DNA of 64,000 bases from Cotesia glomerata (GCF_020080835.1 NC_058166.1:15463043-15527042); one strand, 5' to 3'; positions 37,316-49,967 are shown, counted from the first letter of the stretch. Notes: generated by a model not told the origin, from the letters alone. Numbers and translations: made by a program.

Positions 37316-38733
37316 ATGATAAAATGCATCAACGTTAAAGCTATTGTAATTAATTTCATCTTCATTGTTACGCTGACGAATCCATCGAGTCTGGATGAAT
37401 ATAGGTATTTATATTGATTTATTAAGTGAATGTTAAATTAATATTTAATTTATAATGAGTAGTCAATAAACCTCGATCCTCCAGTAGAACAGTCGACAAT
37501 AAGAACAACCAAAATGTTGGAAGTATCATCTTTGATGAGAACGACGTAACGAAAGCATGCTGGAATAATGAACAATTGACATTATTGATTAGCCGGAAAA
37601 TATTTCAGGATTTATTGCCAGAGGTTTGTTTTTTAAAATATTTTTTTTTTTTTAACTTCTAGGTTATCAACAAATTTTTGAGGTATTTTGAGTAGATGTC
37701 AAAATAGATCATTTCAAAACGTACTATTTAAAGTATTGGCATCAGTTATACCATTGTAAAAAAATATAATCTTTTACGATCGAGTCTCGTTATGAGTCCT
37801 ATTGAAATCAAGAGACATTTAAAATTTTTTTTATTAATTGAAATAGAACCAAAAAACTATGTATAAAAAATTGCTCTTTTAGTTTTTCAAATTTTCTAAA
37901 TGTGGAATTTATCTTTTTATTTTTTGAAGTAATTTTTTTAATAAGAAAAATGCAAAAAAAATTGTCATTTTTAATGAACTGATTTTTATTTATATTGTCT
38001 GGAAAAAAGAAATACTAATTTGTAATATTTTTATTTTTTCAAGCAAAGTATAGTTACGAAAATTGACGATTCAGCAAAATAAATGCCGCATTTTTACGAG
38101 CTTATTACGATAAAGTTCACGTATCCACATTAACGTCGAACTTTTGCCGTATTGTCGGAATCGCGAGGAAATGTTCACATTTTTAGCTATAAAACTTGGA
38201 ATGTACCGTTTTATTGAATTATGTTGCTAATTTGACATTTATTACATTAACAGCTATTATTATATATAAATCAGTTATTTTGCCCTCGATTCACTGTTAA
38301 CATTTTATTAATGATGTCAACTTTTTTAATGGGTCTCTTTATTTATTTAAATCCATAATCAAGAGAAACGTATTGTCATAATACTAATTAACTATTCATT
38401 CGGTGCTAAATGTTAATTATGGTATAATTTATGGTTTTTCTCATACTAAACCTATATTATTAAGAGAATAAGAAAAATTTTGTCTCCAGGATAGTCATTG
38501 TAAAGGTCTTGACTTGAATTTGTGCTTTTTCAAGGTTTTATATCATTCTTACCAATAGTCAATTTATAATGATAAGTATTTAGGCTGCATTCTAAAATGC
38601 TCTATCCTCTAGATACATAATTAAGAAATGACCTTGAATCTTGAGAACTATTGACATTTTTAAAGATATAAGCTCATCCCGGAGTTACACTCATCGAGAC
38701 CTTTCATTTGAGTACCCACATCAATTTTTCATA

Positions 38734-38813
<80 letters not shown>

Positions 38814-41800
38814 GTATGTATGAAAAATATATCAAAATGCATGTGGGTACTCAAATGAAAGCCCTTGATGAATGTAACATCGGAATGAGCTTATATCTTC
38901 AAAAATGTCAATATTTAAGAAAGTACAGTGCAATTTAACATAATTAAGAAATAATTTTGTATCGTGTGAACTATTGACATTTTTAAAGATCTAAGTTCGC
39001 CCCGACATTACACTCATCGAGACCTTTTATTTGAGTATCCACATCAATTTTTCATATATTTTATATATTTATATATATTATATATTTGTATATATGAAAA
39101 ATATATCAAAATGCATGTGGGTACTCAAAAGAAAGCTCTTGATGAATGTAACATCGGGATGAGCTTATATCTTCAAAAATGTCAATATTTAAGAAAGTAC
39201 AGTGCTATTTAACATAAATAAGAAATGATTCTGTATCTTGTGAACTATTGACATTTTTAAAGATATAAGCTCACCCCGACATTACATTCATCGAGACCTT
39301 TCATTTGAGTACCCACATCAATTTTTTATATATTTATATATATAATATATATGTATATATGAAAAATATATCAAAATGCATGTGGGTACTCAAATGAAAG
39401 CCCTTGATGAATGTAACATCGGGATGAGCTTATATCTTCAAAAATGTCAATATTTAAGAAAGTACAGTGCTATTTAACATAAATAAGAAATGATTCTGTA
39501 TCTTGTGAACTATTGACATTTTTAAAGATATAAGCTCACCCCGACATTACATTCATCGAGACCTTTTATTTGAGTACCCACATCAATTTTTCATATATTT
39601 ATATATATAATATATATGTATATATGAAAAATATATCGAAAATGCATGTGGGTACTCAAATGAAAGCTCTTGATGAGGGTAGCATCGGGATGAGCTTATT
39701 CCTTTAAAAACGTCAATATTTAAGAAATTACAGTGCAATTTAACAAAAGTCATTACTTAATAAAGCAAAATTTTATTTATTTATAGTTTATAAGTTACGG
39801 TAGTCACATAGTGACTGCAAAGTTGCTAGTATTAAATAATTAAACATAAAAAATTATATATTGATGTACACTGTCGATTGTCATTGAATAAATAAATTAA
39901 TTAAAATTTAGGTAGAAACACTTGATGCTGAAAATAATGAATTCCCTCTGTTAATTTTGGAGTACATGGACATCTGTTTGGGGATAGTTAAAAAATCAGC
40001 AACTGGTAGAATGAAACGATTATTGAAAAGAGCTTTGGCCGACACATTGGCCGGTTATCTTTACACTTACATTCTTCCTATGATAAGGAAATCTTATTAC
40101 GCCGGTAATATTCAGTATGAAGATACTCAAGAACTTGTTGATTTATACTATGAAATATTACGATTCATGCATTCTGATGGAGTTGGTTGGATTAAACCTA
40201 AAAATGATATCCAATATGAAGGAGAACCCATTGCAATAGAACCTGATCCTGAAGCTTGTTCAAACTTGGTTCTATATCAAGGTAATTAATCTGATTACTG
40301 TTTTTAATGATATATTTTTAATTATTATTTATGTTACTTAATCGTATAGAAGGCGGAGCCTTTAATATACCGATACCCTTTCTTGATGACAACAATAACC
40401 CTGCCAGGTAAATGAATTGATAAAGAAGTAAGTAATTTAGTAATAATAATAATGATGATATTGATTATAATGATAATCCATTGACCAGTATAGCATTGCC
40501 ATTCCAGAATGAAAGTCTTTTTTCTCTTTTTACCGAGAACTCGGCATTTATTCTGGTAAAATACTACAAAGCTGGTTACGGTTGTATATCATCTCCCCGA
40601 GAAAAAAGAGGAGGAGGTACAAAAGGCAATGTTAATAAATTTATAAAGCAATTTGACGATTGGTTAAATCAAGCTGTAAGTAATTTATTTATAGAAGATA
40701 ATCTATAATATATATTTTTAGTAAAATTTTGTATTATTGCAATGCTCTTAACTTGAATTTGTGCTTTTTCAAGGTTTCATATCATTTTCACAGATAGTCA
40801 ATTTATTATGATAAATATTTAGGCTGCATTTGAAAATAATCTATTTCTAGATACATAATTAAGAAATTACCTTGTATCTTGTGAATTATTGACATTTTTG
40901 AAGATATAAGTTCACCCCGACATCACGTTCATCGAGACCTTTCATTTGAGTACCCACATCAATTTTTCATATATTTATATATATTATATATATGTATATA
41001 TGAAAAATATATCAAAAATACATGTGGGTACTCAAATGAAAGCTCTCGATGAGTGTAACATCGGGATGAGCTTATAACTTTAAAAATGTCAATAGTTAAG
41101 AAATGACATTGTATCTCGTAAACTGTTGAAGTTTTTAAAAATATAAGCTCATCCTGGAATAACACTTATCGAGATCTTTCATTTGAGTACCCACATCAAT
41201 TTTTCATATATTTATATATATTATATATATGTATATATAAAAAATATATCAAAAATACATGTGGGTACTCAAATGAAAGCTCTCGATGAGTGTAACGGAT
41301 GAGCTTATAACATTAAAATGTCAATAGTTAAGAAATGACATTGTATCTCGTAAACTGTTGAAATTTTTTAAAATATAAGCTCATCTGAATATACTTATCG
41401 AGATCTTTCATTTGAGTACCCACATCAATTTTTCATATATTTATATATATTATATATATGTATATATAAAAAATATATCAAAAATACATGTGGGTACTCA
41501 AATGAAAGCTCTCGATGAGTGTAACATCGGGATGAGCTTATAACTTTAAAGATGTCAATAATTAAGAAATGACCTTATATTTTGTCTACTGGTGATATTT
41601 TCAAAGATATAAGCTCACGCCGATATTACACTCATCGAGATCTTTCATTTTAATACCCACATCAATTTTTCATATATTTATATATATTATATATATGTAT
41701 ATATAAAAAATATATCAAAAATACATGTGGGTACTCAAATGAAAGCTCTCGATGAGTGTAACATCGGGATGAGCTTATAACTTTAAAGATGTCAATAATT

Positions 41801-43858
41801 AAGAAATGACCTTATATTTTGTCTACTGGTGATATTTTCAAAGATATAAGCTCATCCTGAAGTTACACTCAGCAAGACCTTTCATTTGAATAACCACATC
41901 AATTTTTCATATATTTATATATATTATATATATGTATATATGAGAAATATATGAAAATGCATGTGGGTACTCAAATGAAAGCTTTTGATGAGTGTAACAT
42001 CGGGATGAGTTTATATCTTTAAAAATGTCAATACTTAAGAAAGTACAGTGCAATTCAACAAGAGTCATTATTTAGTAAAGCAAAATTTTATTTATTTATA
42101 GTTCATAAGTCACGGCAGTCACAGTGACCTGCCAGGCTGCTAGTTAGTATAGAATAGTTTAATTATTTAATTAAATTTAATCAGGTAATTTCGCATCTGG
42201 ATGATGAAAAGTGGTATCCAGCATTCGGTGGAGTTTTACGAATAATAAAAAGTCTTAAAACAGCTGGTAATTAAATTTACTAAATTGATTATTAATTGGT
42301 AAAATAGATATTTGATTAGAACTAACATGCAATTAATTTGATTTATTTAGAAGAAACTACTCAAAGTTCAATTGACTATGAAGAATCCGATAATCCTATC
42401 GTAGGAGCTCCAATTAGTCCTACGTCAACATACTCACCGATTGAAGCAAATAAATCACACTGGTCGACGTGGGAAATAATTTTAATATTTGTAATATTCG
42501 CAGTATTATTGTGGCTGTTGGTTGGCATGTGTGTATTTTGTTGTAGAAAAAATTACTCAAATTATTACCGGGATGGAACACCGTAAGAATTTTTTTGGAA
42601 ATTATTTACAAGTGGGGTTAACTCTATTTTAGGCCATAACTAGGTAAAAAATTAACATTTTCAAAATTTTTTTTTAATTCTGCTTATTTTTACGGCACAT
42701 TTATGATAAAAAATGTCGTGTAAGAAAAAAATCAAGATTTCGATAGCTTTTTTGCCTTCAAAAGTTGGAAAAACTTTTGGCTCTCATATTTGTGGATAAA
42801 ATTTTTATTTTATGTTTTTAATATATTTTTTTTTGAAAAGTACATAAAAAAACGAACAATTAAAAAAAAATAAAGTTGAATATCACAATTTTATAAAAAA
42901 TTTATAAATTTTTTTGAAAATTTGTATAATTTGTTAAAATTGTTTTTTATGTATTTTTTTTATATATTTTTCAAAAATAAAAATATATCAATAAAATCAA
43001 ATAGGAATTTCGTTCAAAAAAATGAAAATCAAAATGGTTGACCTCACTCGTAAATATTTACCTTTTTTTCACCAATCTTTAAAAAAATACCTTCTTTTTT
43101 CAAGGATTATTGATGTTTTCAATTTTTTACAGCTTTGCTGTGGTCTACAAAAATGACAAATGTATCAATCAGGAGAATGTTTTTTCTGGACGAGGCGCTA
43201 GACAGTCAATGTGGTCATGGAAGAAAAAATATTCAGATCTCGGCTGTCCGTGTGGTAAAAAAAAAAAAATTTTTATTTTTTTTAAGAAATTTTTTATGAA
43301 AATTATTTTTTATTCCAAGTAATTTTTTTAATGAAATGATCATTATTATTATTATAATTTAATTTATTTATAATAAATTAAATTATATTATAATAATTAA
43401 TTTAAATAATTAATAATGCTCTTTAATAATTATAATTTAAATTATAATTATAATAATAGTAATAATAATTATTATTATAATTCTTCTTCTTCTTCTTCTT
43501 CTTCTTCTTCTTCTTCTTCTTCTTCTTCTTCTTCTTCTTCTTCTTCTTCTTCTTCTTCTTCTTCTTCTTCTTCTTCTTCTTCTTCTTCTTCTTCTTCTTC
43601 TTCTTTTTCTTCTTCTTCTTCTTTTCTTCTTCTTCTTTTCTTCTTTCCTTCCCTTCTTCTTCTTCCGTTCTTCTTCTTCTTCTTCCTTTCTTCTTCTTCT
43701 TCTTCCTTTCTTCTTCTTCTTCTTCTTCCTTTCTTTTTCTTCTTCTTCTTCTTTCTTCTTCTTCTTCTTCTTCTTCTCCTTCTTCTTTTCTTCTTCTTCT
43801 TTCTTCTTTCTTTCTTCTTCTTCTTCTTCTCCTTTCTTCTTCTTCTTCTTCTTCTTCT

Positions 43859-43903
<45 letters not shown>

Positions 43904-44035
43904 TTCTTCTTCTTTCTTCTTCTTCTTCTTCTTCTTCTTCTTCTTCTTCTTCTTCTTCTTCTTCTTCTTCTTCTTCTTCTTCTTCTTCTTCTTCTTCTTC
44001 TTCTTCTTCTTCTTCTTCTTCTTCTATTATTATTA

Positions 44036-44074
<39 letters not shown>

Positions 44075-44511
44075 CATTATTTAAATTATAATTATAAATA
44101 ACACAAAATTTTTTTTTTATTATCGGTTAATCCAAACGTTTTAGGCAAAGAAGTTGATATTGAAGGAAGAGATGAAGAATTTATGGGTGCTACAGATTAT
44201 CAAAATTACATGACAAATGAAGTTAATGAAAAAAAAAGAAAAATAGGTTTTAATTCAAAACCAACAGTTAAAAGTGCGCCAATTAAATATCACAATACGG
44301 TAATTTAATCCAATAGATTCCCTAGTAGTAGTGGTAGTAGTAGATATAGTAGTAGAAATAATGGAAGTGGTAGTATAGTAGTGACTAATTTAATAGAATA
44401 GAAGTAAAGGCAAGAGATAAAAAGTAAATACCCTTTAATTTACAGGATTCAGTTATGTCTACCTCGGGAAGAAGTAACTTTGCCGATAACTGTAACTCCT
44501 CACCCTCGTGA
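37316..44511 (+). CDS. Type I single-pass membrane protein, unrecognised
   Basis: Ten coding exons with fully consistent phase: 37316-37404, 37485-37623, 39912-40281, 40350-40407, 40489-40675, 42185-42266, 42351-42582, 43133-43254, 44145-44299, 44446-44511, making 499 aa. The N-terminus (MIKCINVKAIVINFIFIVTLT) is a signal peptide. An ectodomain of about 320 residues contains the segments DICLGIVKKSATGRMKRLLK and DLYYEILRFMHSDGVGW. A Ser/Pro/Thr linker precedes the membrane span at residues 349-371 (IILIFVIFAVLLWLLVG), followed by a juxtamembrane Cys pair (FCCRK) and a polar cytoplasmic tail of about 125 residues ending CNSSPS. AATAAA signals follow within 30 bases of the stop. The donor of exon 2 (GTTTGT) is weak. 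No family was recognised. Its introns carry Z elements, an I element and a large TTC tract. Confidence 0.82.
38453..39829 (+). mobile_element. Helitron-like element Z5
   Basis: Plus orientation. Starts at TATATTATTAAGAGAATAAG and ends with GTCACATAGTGAC, then TGCAAAGTTG and CTAG at 39826-39829, followed by a host T. Four palindromic units lie in between, the first with a (TA)n centre of about 70 bases. Located in the long second intron of the membrane-protein gene. Confidence 0.8.
38735..38806. repeat. (TA)n microsatellite
   Basis: A dinucleotide run forming the centre of a Z palindrome. A similar run lies at about 19466-19531 in Z1. The Tyr-Ile repeat frames over it are not genes. Confidence 0.95.
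40735..42143 (+). mobile_element. Helitron-like element Z6
   Basis: Plus orientation, ending CTAG at 42140-42143 followed by T. The last hairpin is degraded (GTCACAGTGACC). The start is truncated or diverged near 40735. It contains five palindromic units, several almost identical to one another, which indicates recent tandem duplication inside the element. It ends 42 bases before the exon at 42185. Confidence 0.75.
42592..43063. mobile_element. Element I, short copy
   Basis: Internally deleted copy with the same inverted termini (AATTATTTACAAGTGGGG and CGTAAATATTTACC), placed between exons 7 and 8 of the membrane-protein gene. Confidence 0.7.
43481..44024 (+). repeat. (TTC)n / (GAA)n tract, about 540 bp
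   Basis: Almost pure pyrimidine strand made of TTC units with scattered CTT and TTTC interruptions, flanked by ATT runs. It lies in the intron between exons 8 and 9 of the membrane-protein gene, with the pyrimidine strand sense. The 222-codon frame through it reads as Ser, Phe and Leu homopolymers and is not a gene. Confidence 0.97.
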
Positions 44512-45117
44512 AGCTAAATGATTATAAATAAAATAAAATAATTTAAACTGTAAAAAATTCAGGGAAGAAAATTTATTTCTAAATATATATCTATATATCT
44601 ATAATATATATTTCAACTGTGGTACATTAAGAAAGCGAGAGTAAAAGAAGTTAAAGAGAAAAAAAGGGGGCTTAAGGGAAAGGAAATGTTGAAAATACTT
44701 AAAGAGTCGGGAGGAAAATGATAAATGGAACGCGCAGGGGTAGTGCCATCTGGCAAGAACCTAGTACGTAGTCCGTATACACCAACAGCACAAGGGAGAG
44801 CTTGATAGTCGGGCTGGGACACTGATCCCAGTCCTCCGCGGTACGTCGATACGGACAGAGTGTTTTCCCCATCCGCGTAAGTGATTTCCATCAACAATAA
44901 CACAAACCGCTGTCCAAGTTACTGTTTTTTAACACGTGACATTTGATTGATCACGTGTATCATCTTCGCTGTCATAATCATCTTCAGTAGCTCCGTTATA
45001 ATAATAATAATAAAAATAATTAATTATATTTTTGTTATCAAGTGACTAGATCATTAAATTGAATTTATTTTTTTTTTTGCATTAAAATTTTTAAAAGCAT
45101 CGGTTTGAAGCACCAAG
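44512..45117 (+). promoter_or_regulatory. Probable promoter region with paired CACGTG E-boxes
   Basis: The segment 44640-44960 is clearly GC-richer than its surroundings and lies just ahead of the first exon at 45118/45291. Two CACGTG palindromes at 44933-44938 and 44952-44957 sit 13 bases apart in an inverted-symmetry arrangement (AACACGTGAC and ATCACGTGTA). CACGTG is the core site of bHLH-Zip factors (Myc/Max, USF, TFEB/MITF groups). No TATA box was assigned. The minus-strand frame at 44613-44903 looks like a composition artefact. Confidence 0.4.
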
Positions 45118-45360
45118 ATGAAAAGACTCTTCAGCAAATTACCGTAAGGACATCAAAGAAGAAGAAAGTAGAAGAGATTGTCGAGGGTTGCCATGTGCCC
45201 GAAGCAAATTCGCGACTTGATCTAAAAGAAAAAGGGAATTTCCTTTTTCTTTTTTTTTTTTGTTTTTGTTTTTCTTCTTGAAAAACAAAAATGAACAGCC
45301 GGAGTTATTGGATTTCTTGCAGCATTGTTTCGCTCTGCCTGTTTGCCACCACGTCAATAG
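45118..45360 (+). CDS. First exon(s) of a secreted or membrane protein gene (partial)
   Basis: Two overlapping models share one signal peptide. Model 1 starts at ATG 45291 with a good insect context (CAAAATGA): MNSRSYWISCSIVSLCLF then ATTSIG, running to a strong GTACGT donor after 45360. Model 2 starts at ATG 45118 (MKRLFSKLP), splices at GTAAGG after 45143 to an acceptor after 45298 preceded by a poly-pyrimidine tract, and rejoins the same frame (RSYWISCSIVSL). Both leave phase 1. The following exon is not identified with confidence. The nearest phase-compatible candidate on this strand, at about 57473, is ambiguous, so the gene may extend beyond the window. Confidence 0.5.
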
Positions 45361-45486
45361 GTACGTATACGTATTCACGTGCACGAGTAAATATTTTTGT
45401 GATATCGAACGACACACTTTCCATTCATTGAACTTGTCAATACAATGATGACGTTTGATTTATTATTATCACTGGTATTATTGTAA

Positions 45487-48400
45487 TAGAGCGCTAATAG
45501 AAGGATTTATAAACTATTAATAATTTAATTAATATTTTTTAACATTCAATAAATATTTATTTGGGAAGGAAGTATATTTATTGATAGTTGATAAGTATTT
45601 ATTACTAGTTAACAAATATTTATTAAGTTAATAAATATTTTGTTGAATTTGTTTCGCTTGCAATGTCATGTGATATGAAGATTGCTTGTAAACAAAAATC
45701 ATCTTTGTAAATTATTTGCATTAATTATGTTACATTATAATAACTTTTATTATAACATACCGAATTTTATCACAGCTCGTAATTATTTTTTATATTTTTA
45801 AATATTAAAAACGTTAATTTATTTAGTGAATTCAATTATTTTCATGAATTTCAACTATAGAGTTGTAAAAAGTGTCAAAGGAAAATTGCTATTTTTGCTT
45901 TTGATTTTAAATAAATATTTATTAACAGTTAAGAAATATTCATTAACCATTAATAAATATTTATTAACAGTAAATAAACTGTACTTAATAATTACTTATT
46001 AACTGTTAACAAATATTTATCAACATTTAATAAATAATTTATTAACTGGTAATAAATATTTATTAAATCCTATGATGTTAAAAAATCATTTATTAACAGT
46101 TAATGAAGCTTATTAAATATAAACGAATCCTTCTATCGCTGTACACTGATAGAAGGATTTCTAACTATTAATAATTTAATTTATTTGAAAACAATTATTT
46201 AATTTATTAAATTTTAATAAATATTTTTTAACATTAAATAAATATTTATTTGGGAGAAAAGTACATTTATTAATAAGTAATAAGTATTCATTAATAGTTA
46301 ACAAATATTTATTAACTATTCATATGATATCAAGATTGCTTGTAAACAAAAATCATCTTTGTAAATTATTTGCATTAATTATATTACATTATAATAACTT
46401 TTATTGTAACATACCGAATTCTATCACAGCTCATAATTATTTTTTATATTTTTAAATATTAAAAACGTTAATTTATTTAGTGAATTCAATTATTTTCATG
46501 AATTTCAACTATAGAGTTGTAAAAAGTGTCAAAGGAAAATTGCTATTTTTGCTTTTGATTTTAAATAAATATTTATTAACAGTAAATAAACTGTACTTAA
46601 TAATTACTTATTAACTGTTAACAAATATTTATCAACATTTAATAAATTATATTTAATAAATAATTTATTAACTGGTAATAAATATTTATTAAATCCTACG
46701 ATGTTAAAAAATCATTTATTAACAGTTAATGAAGCTTATTAAATTTAAACGAATCCTTCTATCACTATACACTGATAGAAGGATTTATTAACTATTTATA
46801 ATTTAATTTATTTGAAAAAAATTATTTAATTTATTAAATTTTAATAAATATTTTTTAACATTAAATAAATATTTATTTGGGAGAAAAGTACATTTATTAA
46901 TAAGTAATAAGTATTCATTAATAGTTAACAAATATTTATTAACTATTCATATGATATCAAGATTGCTTGTAAAGAAAAATCATCTTTATAAATTATTTGC
47001 ATTAATTATATTACATTATAATAACGTTTATTATAACATACCGAATTCTATCACAGCTCATAATTATTTTTTATATTTTTAAATATTAAAAACGTTAATT
47101 TATTTAGTGAATTCAATTATTTTCATGAATTTCAACTATAGAGTTGTAAAAAGTGTCAAAGGAAAATTGCTATTTTTGCTTTTGATTTTAAATAAATATT
47201 TATTAACAGTTAAGAAATATTCATTAACCATTAATAAATATTTATTAACAGTAAATAAACTGTACTTAATAATTACTTATTAACTGTTAACAAATATTTA
47301 TCAACATTTAATAAATAATTTATTAACTGGTAATAAATATTTATTAAATCCTATGATGTTAAAAAATCATTTATTAACAGTTAATGAAGCTTATTAAATT
47401 TAAACGAATCCTTCTATCACTATACACTGATAGAAGGATTTATTAACTATTTATAATTTAATTTATTTGAAAAAAATTATTTAATTTATTAAATTTTAAT
47501 AAATATTTTTTAACATTAAATAAATATTTATTTGGGAGAAAAGTACATTTATTAATAAGTAATAAGTATTCATTAATAGTTAACAAATATTTATTAACTA
47601 TTCATATGATATCAAGATTGCTTGTAAAGAAAAATCATCTTTATAAATTATTTGCATTAATTATATTACATTATAATAACGTTTATTATAACATACCGAA
47701 TTCTATCACAGCTCATAATTATTTTTTATATTTTTTAATATTAAAAACGTTAATTTATTTAGTGAATTTAATTATTATCATGAATTTCAACTATAGAGCT
47801 ATAAAAGTGTCAAAAGAAAATTGCTATTTTTGCTTTTGATTTTAAATAAATATTTATTAACAGTTAAGAAATATTCATTAACCATTAATAAATATTTATT
47901 AACAGTAAATAAACTGTACTTAATAATTACTTATTAACTGTTAACAAATATTTATCAACATTTAATAAATTATATTTAATAAATAATTTATTAACTGGTA
48001 ATAAATATTTATTAAATCCTACGATGTTAAAAAATCATTTATTAACAGTTAATGAAGCTTATTAAATTTAAACGAATCCTTCTATCACTATACACTGATA
48101 GAAGGATTTATTAACTATTTATAATTTAATTTATTTGAAAAAAATTATTTAATTTATTAAATTTTAATAAATATTTTTTAACATTAAATAAATATTTATT
48201 TGGGAGAAAAGTACATTTATTAATAAGTAATAAGTATTCATTAATAGTTAACAAATATTTATTAACTATTCATATGATATCAAGATTGCTTGTAAAGAAA
48301 AATCATCTTTATAAATTATTTGCATTAATTATATTACATTATAATAACGTTTATTATAACATACCGAATTCTATCACAGCTCATAATTATTTTTTATATT

Positions 48401-49443
48401 TTTAAATATTAAAAACGTTAATTATTGAGTGACTTTAATTATTATCATGTATTCCAGCTATAGAGTTATAAAAAGTGTCAAAAGAAAATTGCTATTTTTT
48501 GCTTTTGATTTTAAATATTTAAGATAATAAATATTTATTAACAGTTAATAAACTGTACTTAATAATTACTTATTAACTGTTAATAAATATTTGTTAATTG
48601 TTAGCAAATATTTATTAACATTTAATAAATCATATTCCATAAATACACAGAAAAAAGGTTCACTTGAGCCAAGAAAAATATTTTTTTCCTAATTATTTTT
48701 TTGAGGAAAAAAATTTTTTTTTAGAAGAAATTTCACTTTTTCCAACAAAATTAAATCTCTTGCTTTAAGAAATATGTATCTTGATCCAAGAAAATTTATT
48801 TAGGAAGAAAATTTTGTTGTTTTGAGGAAAATTCAGCCTCTTGCTCCAAAAAATTTAGTTCTTGATAGAAGTAAATTTTCTTGTCTTGAGAAAATTTCTC
48901 TCTTGCTCCAAAAAATTAAATATAAAGATAGAAGTAAATCTTCATTAATATTTTTATTGACTAACATGTTAAATGGGAAGATAAAATAATATTTCATCAT
49001 TTTTTTTCATTCAATATGTATAATTGCACGCTAAAATAATATAAAATGGGTATCAAATATTAAAGAGAAAAATTTTTTCAAGGTGAGAAAATTTTTTTCT
49101 CAGTTGAAGTAGGTGGAGCTGCTTCCCTAAAGTATCTAAAAATCTTGATCAAATGTAATAATTTATTGTATCAAGTATTTATGATAATTTGAATTAAAAA
49201 TAATTACTTTCACCAAGAATAGAATTTCAAAAAAATTTTTACTTCGACCAACAGAACTTCGGTCTTCCTTCAGGCACCCGAAAATTTTCTTGAGCCAAGA
49301 ATTTTGTTCTCCCGTCAAGAAATTTTTCTTTATGTGTAATTTATCAACTGTTAATCAATATTTATTGAATCCTATGATATTAAAAAATCATTTATTAACA
49401 ATTAATAAAGCTTATTAAATATAAAAAAATCCTTCTATCTCTG
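45487..49443 (+). repeat. Tandem array of MITE family G (about 6 units)
   Basis: Each unit of about 620-660 bp runs from GATAGAAGGATTTATTAACT to AATCCTTCTATC, with GATAGAAGGATT as terminal inverted repeat. Units abut across a spacer of about 10 bases (CACTATACACT). Boundaries are visible near 46135, 46770, 47415, 48085 and 49440. Units 2-4 are nearly identical. Inside each, TTAATAAATATTTATT phrases and the block GTGTCAAAGGAAAATTGC recur. The last unit is interrupted by element H at 48645. No open frame is conserved. Confidence 0.85.
48645..49337 (+). mobile_element. Element H, copy 1
   Basis: About 690 bp, ends ACACAGAAAAAAGG and TTTTTCTTTATGTGT. It carries CTTGAGCCAAGAA near both ends and CTTGCTCCAAAAAATT internally. 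Inserted in the last unit of the family G array. Two more copies occur at 52.9 and 55.1 kb in the same orientation. Non-coding. Confidence 0.8.
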
Positions 49444-49967
49444 GGTTTTAAATAAACAACTCCATTAATTTTTATTTTTTCGTGTATTAATAGACATATT
49501 TACAATTAAAAAATTTGTAAATTCAAATAACATTTACAAGATAATTTATTATTGTTTCAATTAAATATATCTATCTATATATATAATAATATATACTTCT
49601 TTGGACTGAAAATGTTGAAGGTTCTTGAAGAACGGAGTGTTTATCACGAAAATAGTCAACACCCGGCGCGGTGAAGATCGCACGAGTCAACGCGTGTCAA
49701 CGACACTCGGTTTGGGGTCGTGGTCTGCACATGGCACACACCGGTCGTCGGTAGTAGTCTCGACAGTCTAGTCAGAGAGGCCCTGGGTAGGCCGGAATAG
49801 TTTGCTAGGTGTACATGTAGAAAATAAGAGTAAGAGAACGAGCGCTTTGTACAAGCGCGCGCTTGTCGTGCCGGGCTATCGATCGGCATTTTGTGAATTA
49901 TTTTAATTAGTGTCGCCAAAAAAGATAAAACTCCAACTCGGTTATAAACTGACGGACATGAATACGA
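49444..49967 (-). other. 3' UTR region of the coiled-coil gene
   Basis: GC-richer at 49660-49900 than the surrounding repeats, directly downstream of the minus-strand stop codon at 49968. A minus-strand AATAAA at 49545-49550 is a candidate polyadenylation signal. The 87-codon frame inside is probably chance. Confidence 0.45.

Noticed and set aside
30709..41165. Repeated small frames of 60-76 codons with near-identical sequence
   Set aside because: They translate Z-element palindromes in both directions.
17518..42143. Regularly spaced repeats that could suggest a CRISPR-like array
   Set aside because: Units are palindromic, about 220 bp, without unique spacers, and lie in introns of eukaryotic genes.
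43416..44084. 222-codon open frame of Ser, Phe, Leu and Ile homopolymers
   Set aside because: It is a translation of the TTC/ATT microsatellites in an intron.
44613..44903. 96-codon minus-strand frame
   Set aside because: It lies in the presumed promoter region of plus-strand genes, has no splice context and shows no recognisable domain.
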